The notes below the pieces were generated by a model that did no database searches, had not been told where the DNA came from, and saw nothing but the letters and a program-made list of their open reading frames with translations. 55,515 nt of DNA, from positions 1 through 55,515 of the forward strand of contig JAQYEZ010000030.1 in the NCBI GenBank assembly GCA_028723425.1, in the 5' to 3' direction. Within the stretch, counting starts at the first letter, position 1. Every line of letters starts with the position of its first letter. This document shows positions 36,883-44,847 of this stretch, in pieces. The translations under genes were made by a program, and so were the position numbers. The DNA comes from Peptoniphilaceae bacterium (lineage in GTDB: Bacteria; Bacillota; Clostridia; Tissierellales; Peptoniphilaceae).

Positions 36883-37212
36883 TTATATTCTTATATATTG
36901 AGCTATATCCAAAACAAAAACAGTTGCTCCGCCCAAATTAATATCTATTGGTATAGACGTTCCCAAAAGAGGTGATTCAGCAGAAGGATTTAAGACTGTG
37001 GTTGAAGTTGTTCTTGTTTTACAATTATCTTCTATAATCTTTATAACATCATCTAATTTTTCTTCTTCTATTCCTATCAAAAGTGTTGTATTTCCTTCTC
37101 TTAAAAATCCACCTGTTGTTGCAAGTTTAGTTACCCTATAATTCTCTTCAGTCAATGAATCCATCAAAAAAGTTACATCAGCATCTTGAACTATTGCTAT
37201 TACAAGTTTCAT
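36883..37212 (-). CDS. darA: Cyclic di-AMP receptor DarA (PstA)
   Basis: This 109-residue PII-like protein has the family start MKLVIAIVQDADVTFLMDSLTEENYRVTKLATTGGFLREGNTTLLIG. The TTGGF and GNTTLLIG segments line the c-di-AMP pocket of DarA/PstA. The C-terminal GGATVFVLDI matches the last strand. DarA is a widespread c-di-AMP-binding protein in Firmicutes whose downstream targets are not well defined. It lies 1 bp behind tmk. Its presence implies c-di-AMP signalling; the synthase is not in the window. Confidence 0.95.
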   Translation of the reverse strand: MKLVIAIVQDADVTFLMDSLTEENYRVTKLATTGGFLREGNTTLLIGIEEEKLDDVIKIIEDNCKTRTTSTTVLNPSAESPLLGTSIPIDINLGGATVFVLDIAQYIRI

Positions 37213-37213
37213 A

Positions 37214-37837
37214 TTATTCCTCCAATAATTTTTCTATTATCGATACACAGTAATTTGTAACTTGATCAATACTTTGTGTAGCATCGACTGTTACAATTTG
37301 ATCCCTATATTTTTCTATCAAATTAATATAGCCGTCAAAAATTCTTTTGTGAAAAGAGTCTTCTTCATTTTCCAACCTGTCAGACTCAAAGTTTTGTCTT
37401 TTTCTATCAAGAGCGGTCTTATAATCTATATTAAAGAATAATGTCAAATCAGGTTTAATATTTCCTATGGCAAAATCATTGATTTGCTTTATTTTGTCTA
37501 TACCCAAATTTCTTCCGATTCCTTGATACATTAGAGATGATAAGACAAACCTATCACACAAAACTATAGAACCCTCATTTAATAGTGGCTTGATTTTTTC
37601 TTCCAAAAGCTGAGCCCTACTTGCAGCATAAAGCAAAGCCTCACACCTTGCAGTCATTTCATCATTAGAATTATCCAAAATCAAATCCCTAATTTTTTCA
37701 GAAATCCTAGTACCACCTGGCTCTCTAAAATCATTTATTTGGTATCCTTTTTCTGTAAGGATTTCTTTAATTTTTTTTAATATGGTTGTTTTTCCTGATC
37801 CGTCTGGACCTTCAAATACAATAAATTTACTAGTCAT
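37214..37837 (-). CDS. tmk: Thymidylate kinase
   Basis: This enzyme phosphorylates dTMP to dTDP in DNA precursor synthesis. The P-loop FEGPDGSGKTT lies near 8-18. The DR(Y/F) motif is present as LCDRFVLSSLMYQGIGRNLG, and REPGGTRISEKIRDLIL is the substrate-binding region; the lid region contains the RKRQNFESDRLE segment. It has 207 residues. It is the first gene of the tmk-darA-holB-ricT unit. Confidence 0.97.
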   Translation of the reverse strand: MTSKFIVFEGPDGSGKTTILKKIKEILTEKGYQINDFREPGGTRISEKIRDLILDNSNDEMTARCEALLYAASRAQLLEEKIKPLLNEGSIVLCDRFVLSSLMYQGIGRNLGIDKIKQINDFAIGNIKPDLTLFFNIDYKTALDRKRQNFESDRLENEEDSFHKRIFDGYINLIEKYRDQIVTVDATQSIDQVTNYCVSIIEKLLEE

Positions 37838-37890
37838 ATTCTTATTATAACATAGATTTAACTTTTATAGACTATAAGCCTAAAAATTGT

Positions 37891-37916
37891 TAAAAAAAAA
37901 GACCAAAAGGCCTTTT
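37891..37916 (-). terminator. Terminator of rplY
   Basis: On the minus strand AAGGCC-TTTT-GGTCTT (6-bp stem with one G-U pair) is followed by nine T residues. Confidence 0.85.
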
Positions 37917-37926
37917 AATTATAAAA

Positions 37927-38562
37927 TTATTTTTCAGTTTCTGTTTCTCCAACTGTTGGTACTTGACCAGCCTCAAGATTTTCTTCTCCAGCTTCAAGAT
38001 TTTCATCTTGTGGCTCTTGAAGTGAACATACAATTTCATCTTCTTCGATTAAAAGAGTAATATTTTCATCCTTACTAACATCAAGATCTGCTACTGTGTA
38101 ACTATCACCAATTTGCATATCAACAACATTTACTTCTGCTGTTTGTGGTATGTATTTTGGCAAACATTCAACATCGATATTATCTATATTTTGAATAAGA
38201 ACTGATGGTTGGACTCTAATTTCATCTCTTCCAGTTAAAACAACTGGTATATTAACTCTTATAGCTTCATTTGCTTTGATTTTTTGGAAATCAACATGAA
38301 GGAATTCAGACTTGAAAGGATGTGTTTGGTAAGATTTTATTAATACTGGTATATCTTCACCTTCAACTTCAAGACTAATAATAGTTGAAGTTCCTGCTTT
38401 AGATAAAACTCTTTCAAAATCTTTTGCTATAACTTGTACATTAATATTTTCTTCATCTTTAGCATATACAACACCTGGTACAATAGATTGTTGTCTAAGT
38501 TTATTTACTTTATTTTTACCGACAGCTTCCCTCTTTTGAGCATTTAATTTTAAATCTGCCAT
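37927..38562 (-). CDS. rplY: 50S ribosomal protein L25, long CTC form
   Basis: L25/Ctc binds 5S rRNA; the long form is known as a general stress protein in Bacillus. The N-terminal L25 domain (about 1-90: LNAQKREAVGKNKVNKLRQQSIVPGVVYAK) is followed by the TL5 beta domain (about 95-185). An acidic Glu-rich tail (about 188-211) contains a duplicated ENLEAGE unit. The ATG follows AGGAGG. It is monocistronic with its own terminator and lies upstream of the divergent tpx. Confidence 0.95.
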   Translation of the reverse strand: MADLKLNAQKREAVGKNKVNKLRQQSIVPGVVYAKDEENINVQVIAKDFERVLSKAGTSTIISLEVEGEDIPVLIKSYQTHPFKSEFLHVDFQKIKANEAIRVNIPVVLTGRDEIRVQPSVLIQNIDNIDVECLPKYIPQTAEVNVVDMQIGDSYTVADLDVSKDENITLLIEEDEIVCSLQEPQDENLEAGEENLEAGQVPTVGETETEK

Positions 38563-38726
38563 GTTTCCTCCTCGTATCTATTATTCATACTTTCTAATTA
38601 TACCTTAAAATCGGGATACTTACAATGTTTTATTGTATTTTATTAAAAATAGCAGCCATCTGTTATAAATATTAAAATGAGGGTATATTAATAAATAAAG
38701 ATATAAGTAGTAAGTAAGGAGATTTT

Positions 38727-39239
38727 ATGAAAGAAAGAACAAAAAAATTTGGACAAGAAGAAGTAACAGTTTTGGGAGAAGAACTAAAAGTTGGTGATAC
38801 TGCACCAGACTTTAAAGCAGTTAATACAGATTTATCTGATTATGACTTTTATGAAGCAGAAAAAGGCAAAATTAAAATTTTATCTGTTGTACCTTCACTA
38901 GATACTTCTGTTTGCGAAATCCAAACCACAAAATTTAACCAAGCAGCAGCCGATATTAGTCCTGATGTTGTTATTGTAACAGTATCCAATGATTTGCCTT
39001 TTGCACAAAGTAGGTTCTGCTCTGCTAAAGGAATTGAACAAGTAAAGACTGTTTCAGATTATAACTATCTTGATTTTTCAAAAAAATACGGCACTCTAAT
39101 TAAGGAACTAAAATTACAAAATAGATCTGTATTTGTTGTTGATAAAGATAATATCATCAGACATGTTCAATATCTAGATCAAAATACAGAATTGCCAGAC
39201 TATAAAAAGGCAGTAGAAGTTGCCAAAGAATTAGTATAA
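38727..39239 (+). CDS. tpx: Thiol peroxidase (atypical 2-Cys peroxiredoxin)
   Basis: Tpx reduces hydrogen peroxide and alkyl hydroperoxides using thioredoxin. It has 170 residues. The peroxidatic Cys63 is in PSLDTSVCEIQTTKFN and the resolving Cys98 in LPFAQSRFCSAKGIEQ, the typical Tpx pair. The C-terminal half (NRSVFVVDKDNIIRHVQYL) is complete. GTAAGGAG precedes the ATG. It is one of the few plus-strand genes, single-cistron with a strong terminator, and is a likely oxygen-defence gene for an anaerobe. No clear -35/-10 pair was found in the AT-rich leader. Confidence 0.96.
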   Translation: MKERTKKFGQEEVTVLGEELKVGDTAPDFKAVNTDLSDYDFYEAEKGKIKILSVVPSLDTSVCEIQTTKFNQAAADISPDVVIVTVSNDLPFAQSRFCSAKGIEQVKTVSDYNYLDFSKKYGTLIKELKLQNRSVFVVDKDNIIRHVQYLDQNTELPDYKKAVEVAKELV

Positions 39240-39260
39240 AGTTAATCTTAAAAGCTAAAG

Positions 39261-39299
39261 CCCTCTTTACTTGATAGTAAGTAAGGAGGGTCTTTTTTA
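39261..39299 (+). terminator. Strong terminator of tpx
   Basis: CCCTCTTTACTT and AAGTAAGGAGGG form a 12-bp stem with one G-U pair around a 6-nt loop, followed by TCTTTTTT. The end overlaps the stop codon of the converging FemAB-like gene. Confidence 0.92.
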
Positions 39300-40286
39300 T
39301 TGGTTTAAAAATTCATTATATTTTTCTCTATCATAAACTACATCTAGCTCACCGATAAAGGCTGTATACTTGTGGGGATAACAAAAATGCTCTTTAAATT
39401 TATAAAGTCCGTCCCTATCATCTAGGGAAAAAGTTCCACCCAAGTCAAAGTACCTATAACCTTTTTCCAAAGTCCATTTCAACTCTTCCCAAATCATGTT
39501 ATAATTTGGCATTTTATTTCTCATATTGTTGGAAGATGCAGCATATAGGTAATAAACTTTATCATTATAAGGTATTAGTATAGATGCTGCCAAGGCTTCA
39601 TCTTTATAATAAGATGTAAAAATTTGCCCATCAAGGTATTTTATAAGTCTTTCAAAATAATCTCTAGGCCTATGATTTATGCCTTGCCTTTGAGCCATAA
39701 TTGTTGTTAATTCATAGAATGTATTTAAAGTATCTCCATTTGTCTGATGTTTTGTAATAATCTCTGATTTTATAGATTTCCTAATATTATATCTTCCCTT
39801 TTGAGAAAAAGAGTTTAATAAAGACTCTTCATCATGACCTTTTGTGTCTATAATCATATTGTATCTTGGTTGAGTGAAAGAATGTATATCTTCTCCAACA
39901 GTTCTAAAATCATAGCCTAATTTTTTATATTCATAGATTGGTCTTTCCTCAAAAGCTAATTCAGGATCAAGCCTCAATAAAAATGCATCATATTTTTCTT
40001 TTAGAACTGCTGCTTCTTTGATTAATTTATCAACCAAGTCATAATCCTTAAAATCACAAACTGGGCCTCTAGGAGCATATAAAAAGTACTTGCCATTGGA
40101 ATTTTTTATTCCAATTACAGCCATAGCTGCAACTATTTGTTTATTTTCTTCTACATATACCAAATCTTGGGTCCAATTATCTTTAATCTTACCCCAATTT
40201 GGATCTTGCATAGGTCTAGCATAAGGATTATCTTTTAAAAATTCTTTGTATCTGTTCAATTCTTCTTTCGTTTTAACTATCGGCAT
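39297..40286 (-). CDS. FemAB family peptidyltransferase (peptidoglycan interpeptide bridge)
   Basis: FemX/FemAB proteins transfer amino acids from aminoacyl-tRNA to the peptidoglycan stem-peptide lysine. The 329 residues comprise two GNAT-like domains. Landmarks are PYARPMQDPNWGKIK near the start, KYFLYAPRGPVCDF, SFSQKGRYNIRKSIK, and the C-terminal HKYTAFIGELDVVYD region with YRYFDLGGTF just before. The long coiled-coil arm of FemA is absent, so it resembles FemX or MurM-type transferases. The transferred amino acid cannot be read from sequence. It lies 10 bp behind the FolD-like gene. Confidence 0.9.
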   Translation of the reverse strand: MPIVKTKEELNRYKEFLKDNPYARPMQDPNWGKIKDNWTQDLVYVEENKQIVAAMAVIGIKNSNGKYFLYAPRGPVCDFKDYDLVDKLIKEAAVLKEKYDAFLLRLDPELAFEERPIYEYKKLGYDFRTVGEDIHSFTQPRYNMIIDTKGHDEESLLNSFSQKGRYNIRKSIKSEIITKHQTNGDTLNTFYELTTIMAQRQGINHRPRDYFERLIKYLDGQIFTSYYKDEALAASILIPYNDKVYYLYAASSNNMRNKMPNYNMIWEELKWTLEKGYRYFDLGGTFSLDDRDGLYKFKEHFCYPHKYTAFIGELDVVYDREKYNEFLNQ

Positions 40287-40296
40287 ACTTTTCCTT

Positions 40297-41085
40297 CTAT
40301 TTATTGACTAAGGTATCAAGCAAGGATAAAGTCGTAATTGAACCAACCCCGCTTTTTGAAGTAACAAGTTTGACATCCAGCTTACTTATTGAGTTTATAT
40401 CTATATCTCCCCACAGTTTTCCATCCTTATATGAAAGTCCAACGTCTATCAATATTTGCCCATCTTTAAAATAAGTCTTATCATAATAGGCTGGTTTACC
40501 AATTGCGCTAATAAAAATCTGACAATTTCTTATCTTTTCTCTTTGATTTTTAGTCTTTGAATTAAATAAGGTTACTGTAGCTTTTTTGTAATTTAAATAC
40601 ATAGCCAAAGGCTTACCTATGACATTATTAGAGTTTGCTATTATAACATCCTTGCCCCCTAAATCTATGTCCATAAAGTCTAAAAATCTAGCTACAGATT
40701 TGGCTGTTTGAGGAAGATTTGCAAAGTCTTTATTCATAATTTTACCCAATGAATTATAAGTAAACCCATCCAAATCTCTAAGTTTAATATTTTCCCTTAA
40801 ATATGACAAATCTGTATGATCTGCTAAGGGTAAAAGTAAAATGAAGCCATCACAATCATTTGCCTTATTGGCATAAGCTTCTATATCAAAATGATTATCA
40901 TCCTTATTAAACTTTTTGTCATCATACTTAATATTAAAATCTTTGCATCTTTTGATAATTGATTTTTTATATTGTTCGACTGATTGATCCTCAGCTTGAC
41001 TCATAATAAGTATTTTCTTGTTCTTCCTATTTTTTATATTTTCAATTATTTGTTTTTTTATTTGATTTGATTCTATTATTTGCAT
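40297..41085 (-). CDS. Divergent FolD-like protein with degenerate active site
   Basis: FolD normally interconverts methylene-, methenyl- and formyl-tetrahydrofolate with NADP. The Rossmann half is well conserved (GKDVIIANSNNVIGKPLAMYLNYKKATVTLFNSKTK and ILIDVGLSYKDGKLWGDIDI). The catalytic half is not. In the YVxxK motif the lysine is replaced by isoleucine (Tyr39, Ile43), the VQLPLP loop reads LLLPLA without its Gln, and the PCTP motif is missing. At 262 residues it is shorter than the usual 280-290. It may be a dehydrogenase without cyclohydrolase activity or have a new role. A terminator hairpin ends 9 bp upstream of its start and the Shine-Dalgarno is weak, so expression is probably low or by read-through. 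Confidence 0.82.
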   Translation of the reverse strand: MQIIESNQIKKQIIENIKNRKNKKILIMSQAEDQSVEQYKKSIIKRCKDFNIKYDDKKFNKDDNHFDIEAYANKANDCDGFILLLPLADHTDLSYLRENIKLRDLDGFTYNSLGKIMNKDFANLPQTAKSVARFLDFMDIDLGGKDVIIANSNNVIGKPLAMYLNYKKATVTLFNSKTKNQREKIRNCQIFISAIGKPAYYDKTYFKDGQILIDVGLSYKDGKLWGDIDINSISKLDVKLVTSKSGVGSITTLSLLDTLVNK

Positions 41086-41092
41086 TTTCTCA

Positions 41093-41117
41093 ATAAAAAA
41101 GCGCCCCTGGGGACGCC
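41093..41117 (-). terminator. Terminator between the NlpC/P60 gene and the FolD-like gene
   Basis: On the minus strand GCGTCCCC-AGGGGCGC folds into a GC-rich stem with one U-G pair, followed by TTTTTTATTG. It sits only 9 bp upstream of the FolD-like start codon. Confidence 0.88.
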
Positions 41118-41130
41118 TATATAATTAATC

Positions 41131-42711
41131 TTAGAATATTCTTCTAGCTCCTCTAAATACTGATTGATAATGACTAGAGAATATATTACCATAAACAACG
41201 CCTGTTCCCGGTGTTGATGCATGAATAAAAGTACCATCATAACCTGTAATAATACCAACATGATCAATTCCTCCGCCATAGGAGAAGAATACCAAATCAC
41301 CAGGTACTAGGTTGTTGGCATCAACAGCATAACCATTGCTAAATTGTGCTGCTGAGTTTCTTGCTAAGTTAACACCAATTTGTTTATAAGCATAATAAAC
41401 TAAGCCAGAACAATCAAAACCTACTGATGGATCACTTGCTCCAAATACATATGGATAGCCAGCAAATTGTTGAGCAACTCCTGCGGCAGCTTGACCACTA
41501 CCTGTTGCTACAGCTTGCTTTTGTTGTGGAGCTTGTTGATTTTGTTGACTTTGTTCTGCTTGTTTAGTTTCTTGTTTAACTGGTTCTGGTTTTTTTACTT
41601 CATAATTAACAACAAAGGAAGAATTAACATAGCCTGTTTGACCGTTAAAAGTAAATTTAATCCAGCCGTTTTGTAGACTTCCATTTATTTTATCACCCTT
41701 AGTTAAATTGCCTAGGATTTTGCCACTTGTAGAAGCACTGCTTCTTATATTAAGGCCAGGAGTATTTACCCAACCTGTGTATGCTACAGCTTGTTGGGCT
41801 TTCTTTTCTTCCTCAGCCTTTCTTTGAGCTTCTTGTTGAGCCTTCTTTTCTTCTTCAGCCTTTCTTTGTGCTTCTTGTTGAGCTTTCTTTTCTTCTTCAG
41901 CCTTTTTTTGTGCTTCTGCTTTTTTTGCTGCTAATTGATCTATCAAATCTTGTGGATAATAATCTTGTAAATAAGAAAGCATTATATAACCTTGTTCAGT
42001 TTTTAACCAGTCACCTTCCACATAGCCTGAAACTTTAGAGCCAGCTTCTATTGTATTTAATACTTGTGAATCAGCACTTGCTTCTTCTCTAACATTGAGG
42101 TATTCTACTGCAACATATTTTTCTACATAAGTTTTAAGCTCATCTTTGTTAGAATCTTCTGCTACTGCTGTTTCTTTGTTATCTTCTAAAGCTTCCGATT
42201 CACTAGAAAGATCATCTTGCTTAGGAGTTTCTTCAACATTTTCTTCTTCATTAGCAAGCTTTTCTTCATCTATATGTTCTTCTTCTTTAGCAGAAGCCTT
42301 ATCACTTTCATCATTTGAAACTTCTTCTATTTTTTCATCATCTTTTGTTTCTTTTGTTGTTTCTTTTTTATCAAGATTAGCTTCTACTTTTTCTTCTTTA
42401 TAAGAATCATCTTCTTCTACTTTAGCTTCATTTAAAGCTTCATATAAAGTTGCTTTATAATCTGCCTTATTTACAGCTACTTCTTTTTCGCTTTCGCCAA
42501 TTTTTGTATTAGCTAAATCTTGTGTATAATTAGCTTTAGCTGTATCTAATTTTGCTTTGTATGATGGTTGGACATAAGATACCTTATTTTCTAAAAGATT
42601 CTTTGCATATGTATCCTTATCAAGGTTATTCATTGCTGAAGCATAAGCTGTAGCTCCTATAGATACTGCTACTAAAACTCCTAGTGTGGCTCCGGTATTT
42701 TTCTTATTCAT
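41131..42711 (-). CDS. Secreted SH3 / NlpC-P60 peptidoglycan endopeptidase
   Basis: This 526-residue cell-wall hydrolase cleaves stem-peptide bonds outside the cell. Order: N-terminal hydrophobic signal (TGATLGVLVAVSIGATAYASA, residues 7-27), a long acidic Glu/Lys/Asp region (about 75-195), bacterial SH3 domain 1 (about 197-255, YLNVREEASADSQVL), a coiled-coil segment with three 14-residue Ala/Glu/Lys/Gln repeats (about 265-307), SH3 domain 2 (about 315-375, LNIRSSASTSGKIL), a Gln/Ala/Pro linker, and NlpC/P60 (about 415-526) with Cys in FDCSGLVYYAYK, His in DHVGIITG and the third residue in FIHAS. The leader is long, so extra 5'-UTR control is possible. It ends at a terminator. Confidence 0.95.
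   Translation of the reverse strand: MNKKNTGATLGVLVAVSIGATAYASAMNNLDKDTYAKNLLENKVSYVQPSYKAKLDTAKANYTQDLANTKIGESEKEVAVNKADYKATLYEALNEAKVEEDDSYKEEKVEANLDKKETTKETKDDEKIEEVSNDESDKASAKEEEHIDEEKLANEEENVEETPKQDDLSSESEALEDNKETAVAEDSNKDELKTYVEKYVAVEYLNVREEASADSQVLNTIEAGSKVSGYVEGDWLKTEQGYIMLSYLQDYYPQDLIDQLAAKKAEAQKKAEEEKKAQQEAQRKAEEEKKAQQEAQRKAEEEKKAQQAVAYTGWVNTPGLNIRSSASTSGKILGNLTKGDKINGSLQNGWIKFTFNGQTGYVNSSFVVNYEVKKPEPVKQETKQAEQSQQNQQAPQQKQAVATGSGQAAAGVAQQFAGYPYVFGASDPSVGFDCSGLVYYAYKQIGVNLARNSAAQFSNGYAVDANNLVPGDLVFFSYGGGIDHVGIITGYDGTFIHASTPGTGVVYGNIFSSHYQSVFRGARRIF
41791..41916 (-). repeat. Three tandem 42-bp coding repeats
   Basis: Three consecutive units (41791-41832, 41833-41874, 41875-41916) differ at only a few bases. 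Each encodes a 14-residue unit rich in Ala, Glu, Lys and Gln inside the NlpC/P60 protein. They predict a coiled-coil spacer between the two SH3 domains and a site of copy-number variation between strains. Confidence 0.92.
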
Positions 42712-43039
42712 TACTTTTATCCTCCGATAATCCTCTTACTCTATCATTTTTATATAAGTCTTCTAATCTAGTGAAAAAATAAATTAATATGTGAAAATTT
42801 ACACCTGTTAATTAAAATCTATATAAATATTAACCTTTATTTACTATTTAGTCAACATTTTGTTACAAATAAATTACACATTCGGCTGTATTTTTTAAGA
42901 AAATTTCAGAAAAAACGTTATATTTCCCAATATAAATAAATTTTATTTATAATTCTGATAATTATAATCAATAAAGTAAAGAATGGTTGATAAATAGTTA
43001 CAATAATAGTTACAAAAATAAACGAAAAAGATAAAAAAA
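42712..43039. other. Intergenic region upstream of the NlpC/P60 gene
   Basis: This 328-bp AT-rich stretch contains the promoter and leader (about 110 nt) of the NlpC/P60 gene and the tail of rnpB. Near 42999-43018 a short direct repeat (ATAGTTACAA twice) is visible. I see no open frame with a ribosome binding site and no further gene. Confidence 0.6.
42827..42855 (-). promoter_or_regulatory. Promoter of the NlpC/P60 gene
   Basis: TTGACT (42855-42850), a 17-bp spacer, TAATAT (42832-42827) on the minus strand. It gives a leader of about 110 nt before the ATG. Confidence 0.6.
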
Positions 43040-43374
43040 GAGAGCAAACCTATAAGCCGTGTTCTGTATTTGATAATCATCTATCTAGGCTAACTGTCAC
43101 CAATTAGCTCAAGCGAACTACCATCCTGGACTGTTCCGAGCAGGAATCCTACTGTCCCTTTTGTTCTTGCACCGAATGGGGTTTACAAAGCATAATTATC
43201 ACTAATTACCTGGTGAGCCCTTGCCTCGCCGTTTCACCCTTACCTCAATGAGGCGGTATACTTTCTGTTGCACTTTCCTTAAGGTCACCCTCACTAGACG
43301 TTATCTAGCATCCTTGCTCTGTGGTGCACGGACTTTCCTCGTGATTTATCACGCGATTATCTGGTTTACTCCTT
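43040..43374 (-). ncRNA. rnpB: RNase P RNA, bacterial class A
   Basis: This is the catalytic RNA of tRNA 5'-end maturation. On the minus strand I see GAGGAAAGTCCGTGC (P4 5' half region), AAGGATGCTAGATAACGTCTAG (P5-P7 side), GTGCAACAGAAAGTATACCGCC, GGTAAGGGTGAAACGG and the 3' GATGATTATCAAATACAGAACACGGCTTATAGG landmarks. The terminal P1 helix pairs GAGTAAACC with GGTTTGCTC, followed by a T run. The ACAGAAAG...ACCGCC motif and overall order match E. coli M1 (class A), not the B. subtilis class B type. The ends are estimated to a few nucleotides. Confidence 0.96.
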
Positions 43375-43378
43375 AGAT

Positions 43379-43406
43379 ATTTTATCATATTTTTAATTTT
43401 AATCAA
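43379..43406 (-). promoter_or_regulatory. Promoter of rnpB
   Basis: TTGATT (43406-43401), 16 bp, TAAAAT (43384-43379) with TGA in front (extended -10) on the minus strand. The -35 overlaps the TGA stop codon of the nif3 gene. Confidence 0.65.
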
Positions 43407-44173
43407 ATTATAGATCTAAACTTATCTTCCTTGGAATAAGTATAGATATTAACATCACTTATTTCTTCTAAATCAGACTTTAACTTGTAAATAATATGAT
43501 TTTCCGATGCAAAGTGACCCGGATCCAAAATTAGTAGGCCATCAGCTATAGCATCTATAGCCTCGTGGTATTTAATATCTCCAGTTATTATAAGATCACA
43601 ACCTTCATTTATGGCAACTTTTATAAAATCTGACCCAGCTCCCCCGCAAATAGCAATTTTTTCTATTATTTTATTCTTATCCCCATATAGTATGGCCATT
43701 TTTGCTCTTAATTTTTCTTTTACTATTTTGGCAAAGTCTTTAGCAAGCATAGGCTCTATAAAACCAAATCTTGCCATATCGATTTGGTCAGAATCTTCTA
43801 ATAAAAAAACCTTAGTTAGGCCTAAAATATCAGCCAAATTATCATTTACCCCACCATCTGCCCTGTCTAGATTAGTATGGCAGGCATATAGACTTATATC
43901 ATTTTTTATCAAAAGTTCTATTTTTCTTCCAATTTGCGTATTTAAATCCACCTTTTTTATCGAATTAAATAAAAGTGGATGGTGATTTATTATTAAATTA
44001 GCACCAGTTTCTATGGCTTTGTTTATAGTTTCATATTCTAAATCCAAAGATAGGACTATTCCCTTTAGTTCTTTATCTATATTTCCTACTTGTAGTCCAG
44101 AATTATCCCAATTTTCTTGTAAATATAGGGGATATATTTCTTCAAATTTTTCAAGAAGTTTTTTTATTTCCAT
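43403..44173 (-). CDS. Nif3-like dinuclear metal-binding protein (YqfO family)
   Basis: This 256-residue Nif3-like protein has the dimetal-site landmarks IINHHPLLFNSIKKVDLN near 60 and the C-terminal GHFASENHIIYKLKSDL region. The start NWDNSGLQVGNIDKELKGIVLSLD is family-typical. The central PII-like insertion of longer YqfO proteins is missing, so it is the short form. Annotated as GTP cyclohydrolase I type 2 in databases, but the physiological reaction is not settled. It overlaps trmK by 10 bp, the same partnership as in B. subtilis (trmK-yqfO). Confidence 0.93.
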   Translation of the reverse strand: MEIKKLLEKFEEIYPLYLQENWDNSGLQVGNIDKELKGIVLSLDLEYETINKAIETGANLIINHHPLLFNSIKKVDLNTQIGRKIELLIKNDISLYACHTNLDRADGGVNDNLADILGLTKVFLLEDSDQIDMARFGFIEPMLAKDFAKIVKEKLRAKMAILYGDKNKIIEKIAICGGAGSDFIKVAINEGCDLIITGDIKYHEAIDAIADGLLILDPGHFASENHIIYKLKSDLEEISDVNIYTYSKEDKFRSII

Positions 44174-44847
44174 TTATCATAAACCTCACTTATTGCTTCA
44201 AGTCTTAATTCTATTTTATGTAAAGCCTTCTTATCATCAGATTTTTCTTTGATATCCTTTAAAAATTTTTTATTTTTATCATATTCTACAGCAAGTTTTT
44301 TTTCTAGTAATTTTGAATGCTTATCAATATTATCCTTACCAAAATATGTTTCGGATAAATCGTAATTCTCTTTTTCCCCGTATTTTGCTTTTATTATGTC
44401 ATAATATTTTTTGTTTTCATATACTAAGAAATCATCACATATTTCAAAAGAATTCTTCAACAAAAATTCTCTAAGCCTTTCATTACCAACATTAGAAGCA
44501 AGTATCATATAGTCTAGATTTTTTGAAAAATCCATATTTTTTTCTATAATATCAATTATAGTGTTCGCTCCCATACCTGCTATTATAGCAACTTGTCCTT
44601 GTTTTTTTTCTATACCACAAAAACCATCTGTTACCATAGTTTTGATATATTTACTAGTTCTAGGATCTAAAGATTTTACAAGTTTATTCAAGGAACTTTC
44701 AGATATATCTGTTGCCAATATATCTTTAGATATATTATTTTTTGCTAAATATAAGGGGACCAATCCATGATCAGTCCCTATATCAATTACCTTTTTATTT
44801 TTTTCTATCAAACTAATTATAGCTAATAATCTTTTTTTACTATTCAT
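44164..44847 (-). CDS. trmK: tRNA (adenine22-N1)-methyltransferase
   Basis: TrmK makes m1A22 in Gram-positive tRNAs using SAM. The 227 residues have the Rossmann domain with VIDIGTDHGLVPLYLAK near 20-36, DISESSLNKL, and NPPx-like region QGQVAIIAGMGANTIIDII, then a C-terminal coiled-coil. It overlaps sigA by 1 bp and nif3 by 10 bp. The order dnaG-sigA-trmK-nif3 is conserved in Firmicutes. Confidence 0.94.
   Translation of the reverse strand: MNSKKRLLAIISLIEKNKKVIDIGTDHGLVPLYLAKNNISKDILATDISESSLNKLVKSLDPRTSKYIKTMVTDGFCGIEKKQGQVAIIAGMGANTIIDIIEKNMDFSKNLDYMILASNVGNERLREFLLKNSFEICDDFLVYENKKYYDIIKAKYGEKENYDLSETYFGKDNIDKHSKLLEKKLAVEYDKNKKFLKDIKEKSDDKKALHKIELRLEAISEVYDKWK

Noticed and set aside
41076..41300. 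Open frame of 74 codons on the minus strand
   Set aside because: It overlaps the conserved NlpC/P60 catalytic region in another frame and shows no family similarity.
41791..41916. Tandem 42-bp repeats as a CRISPR-like array
   Set aside because: The units are contiguous, without spacers, and in frame inside a coding region with conserved protein sequence.
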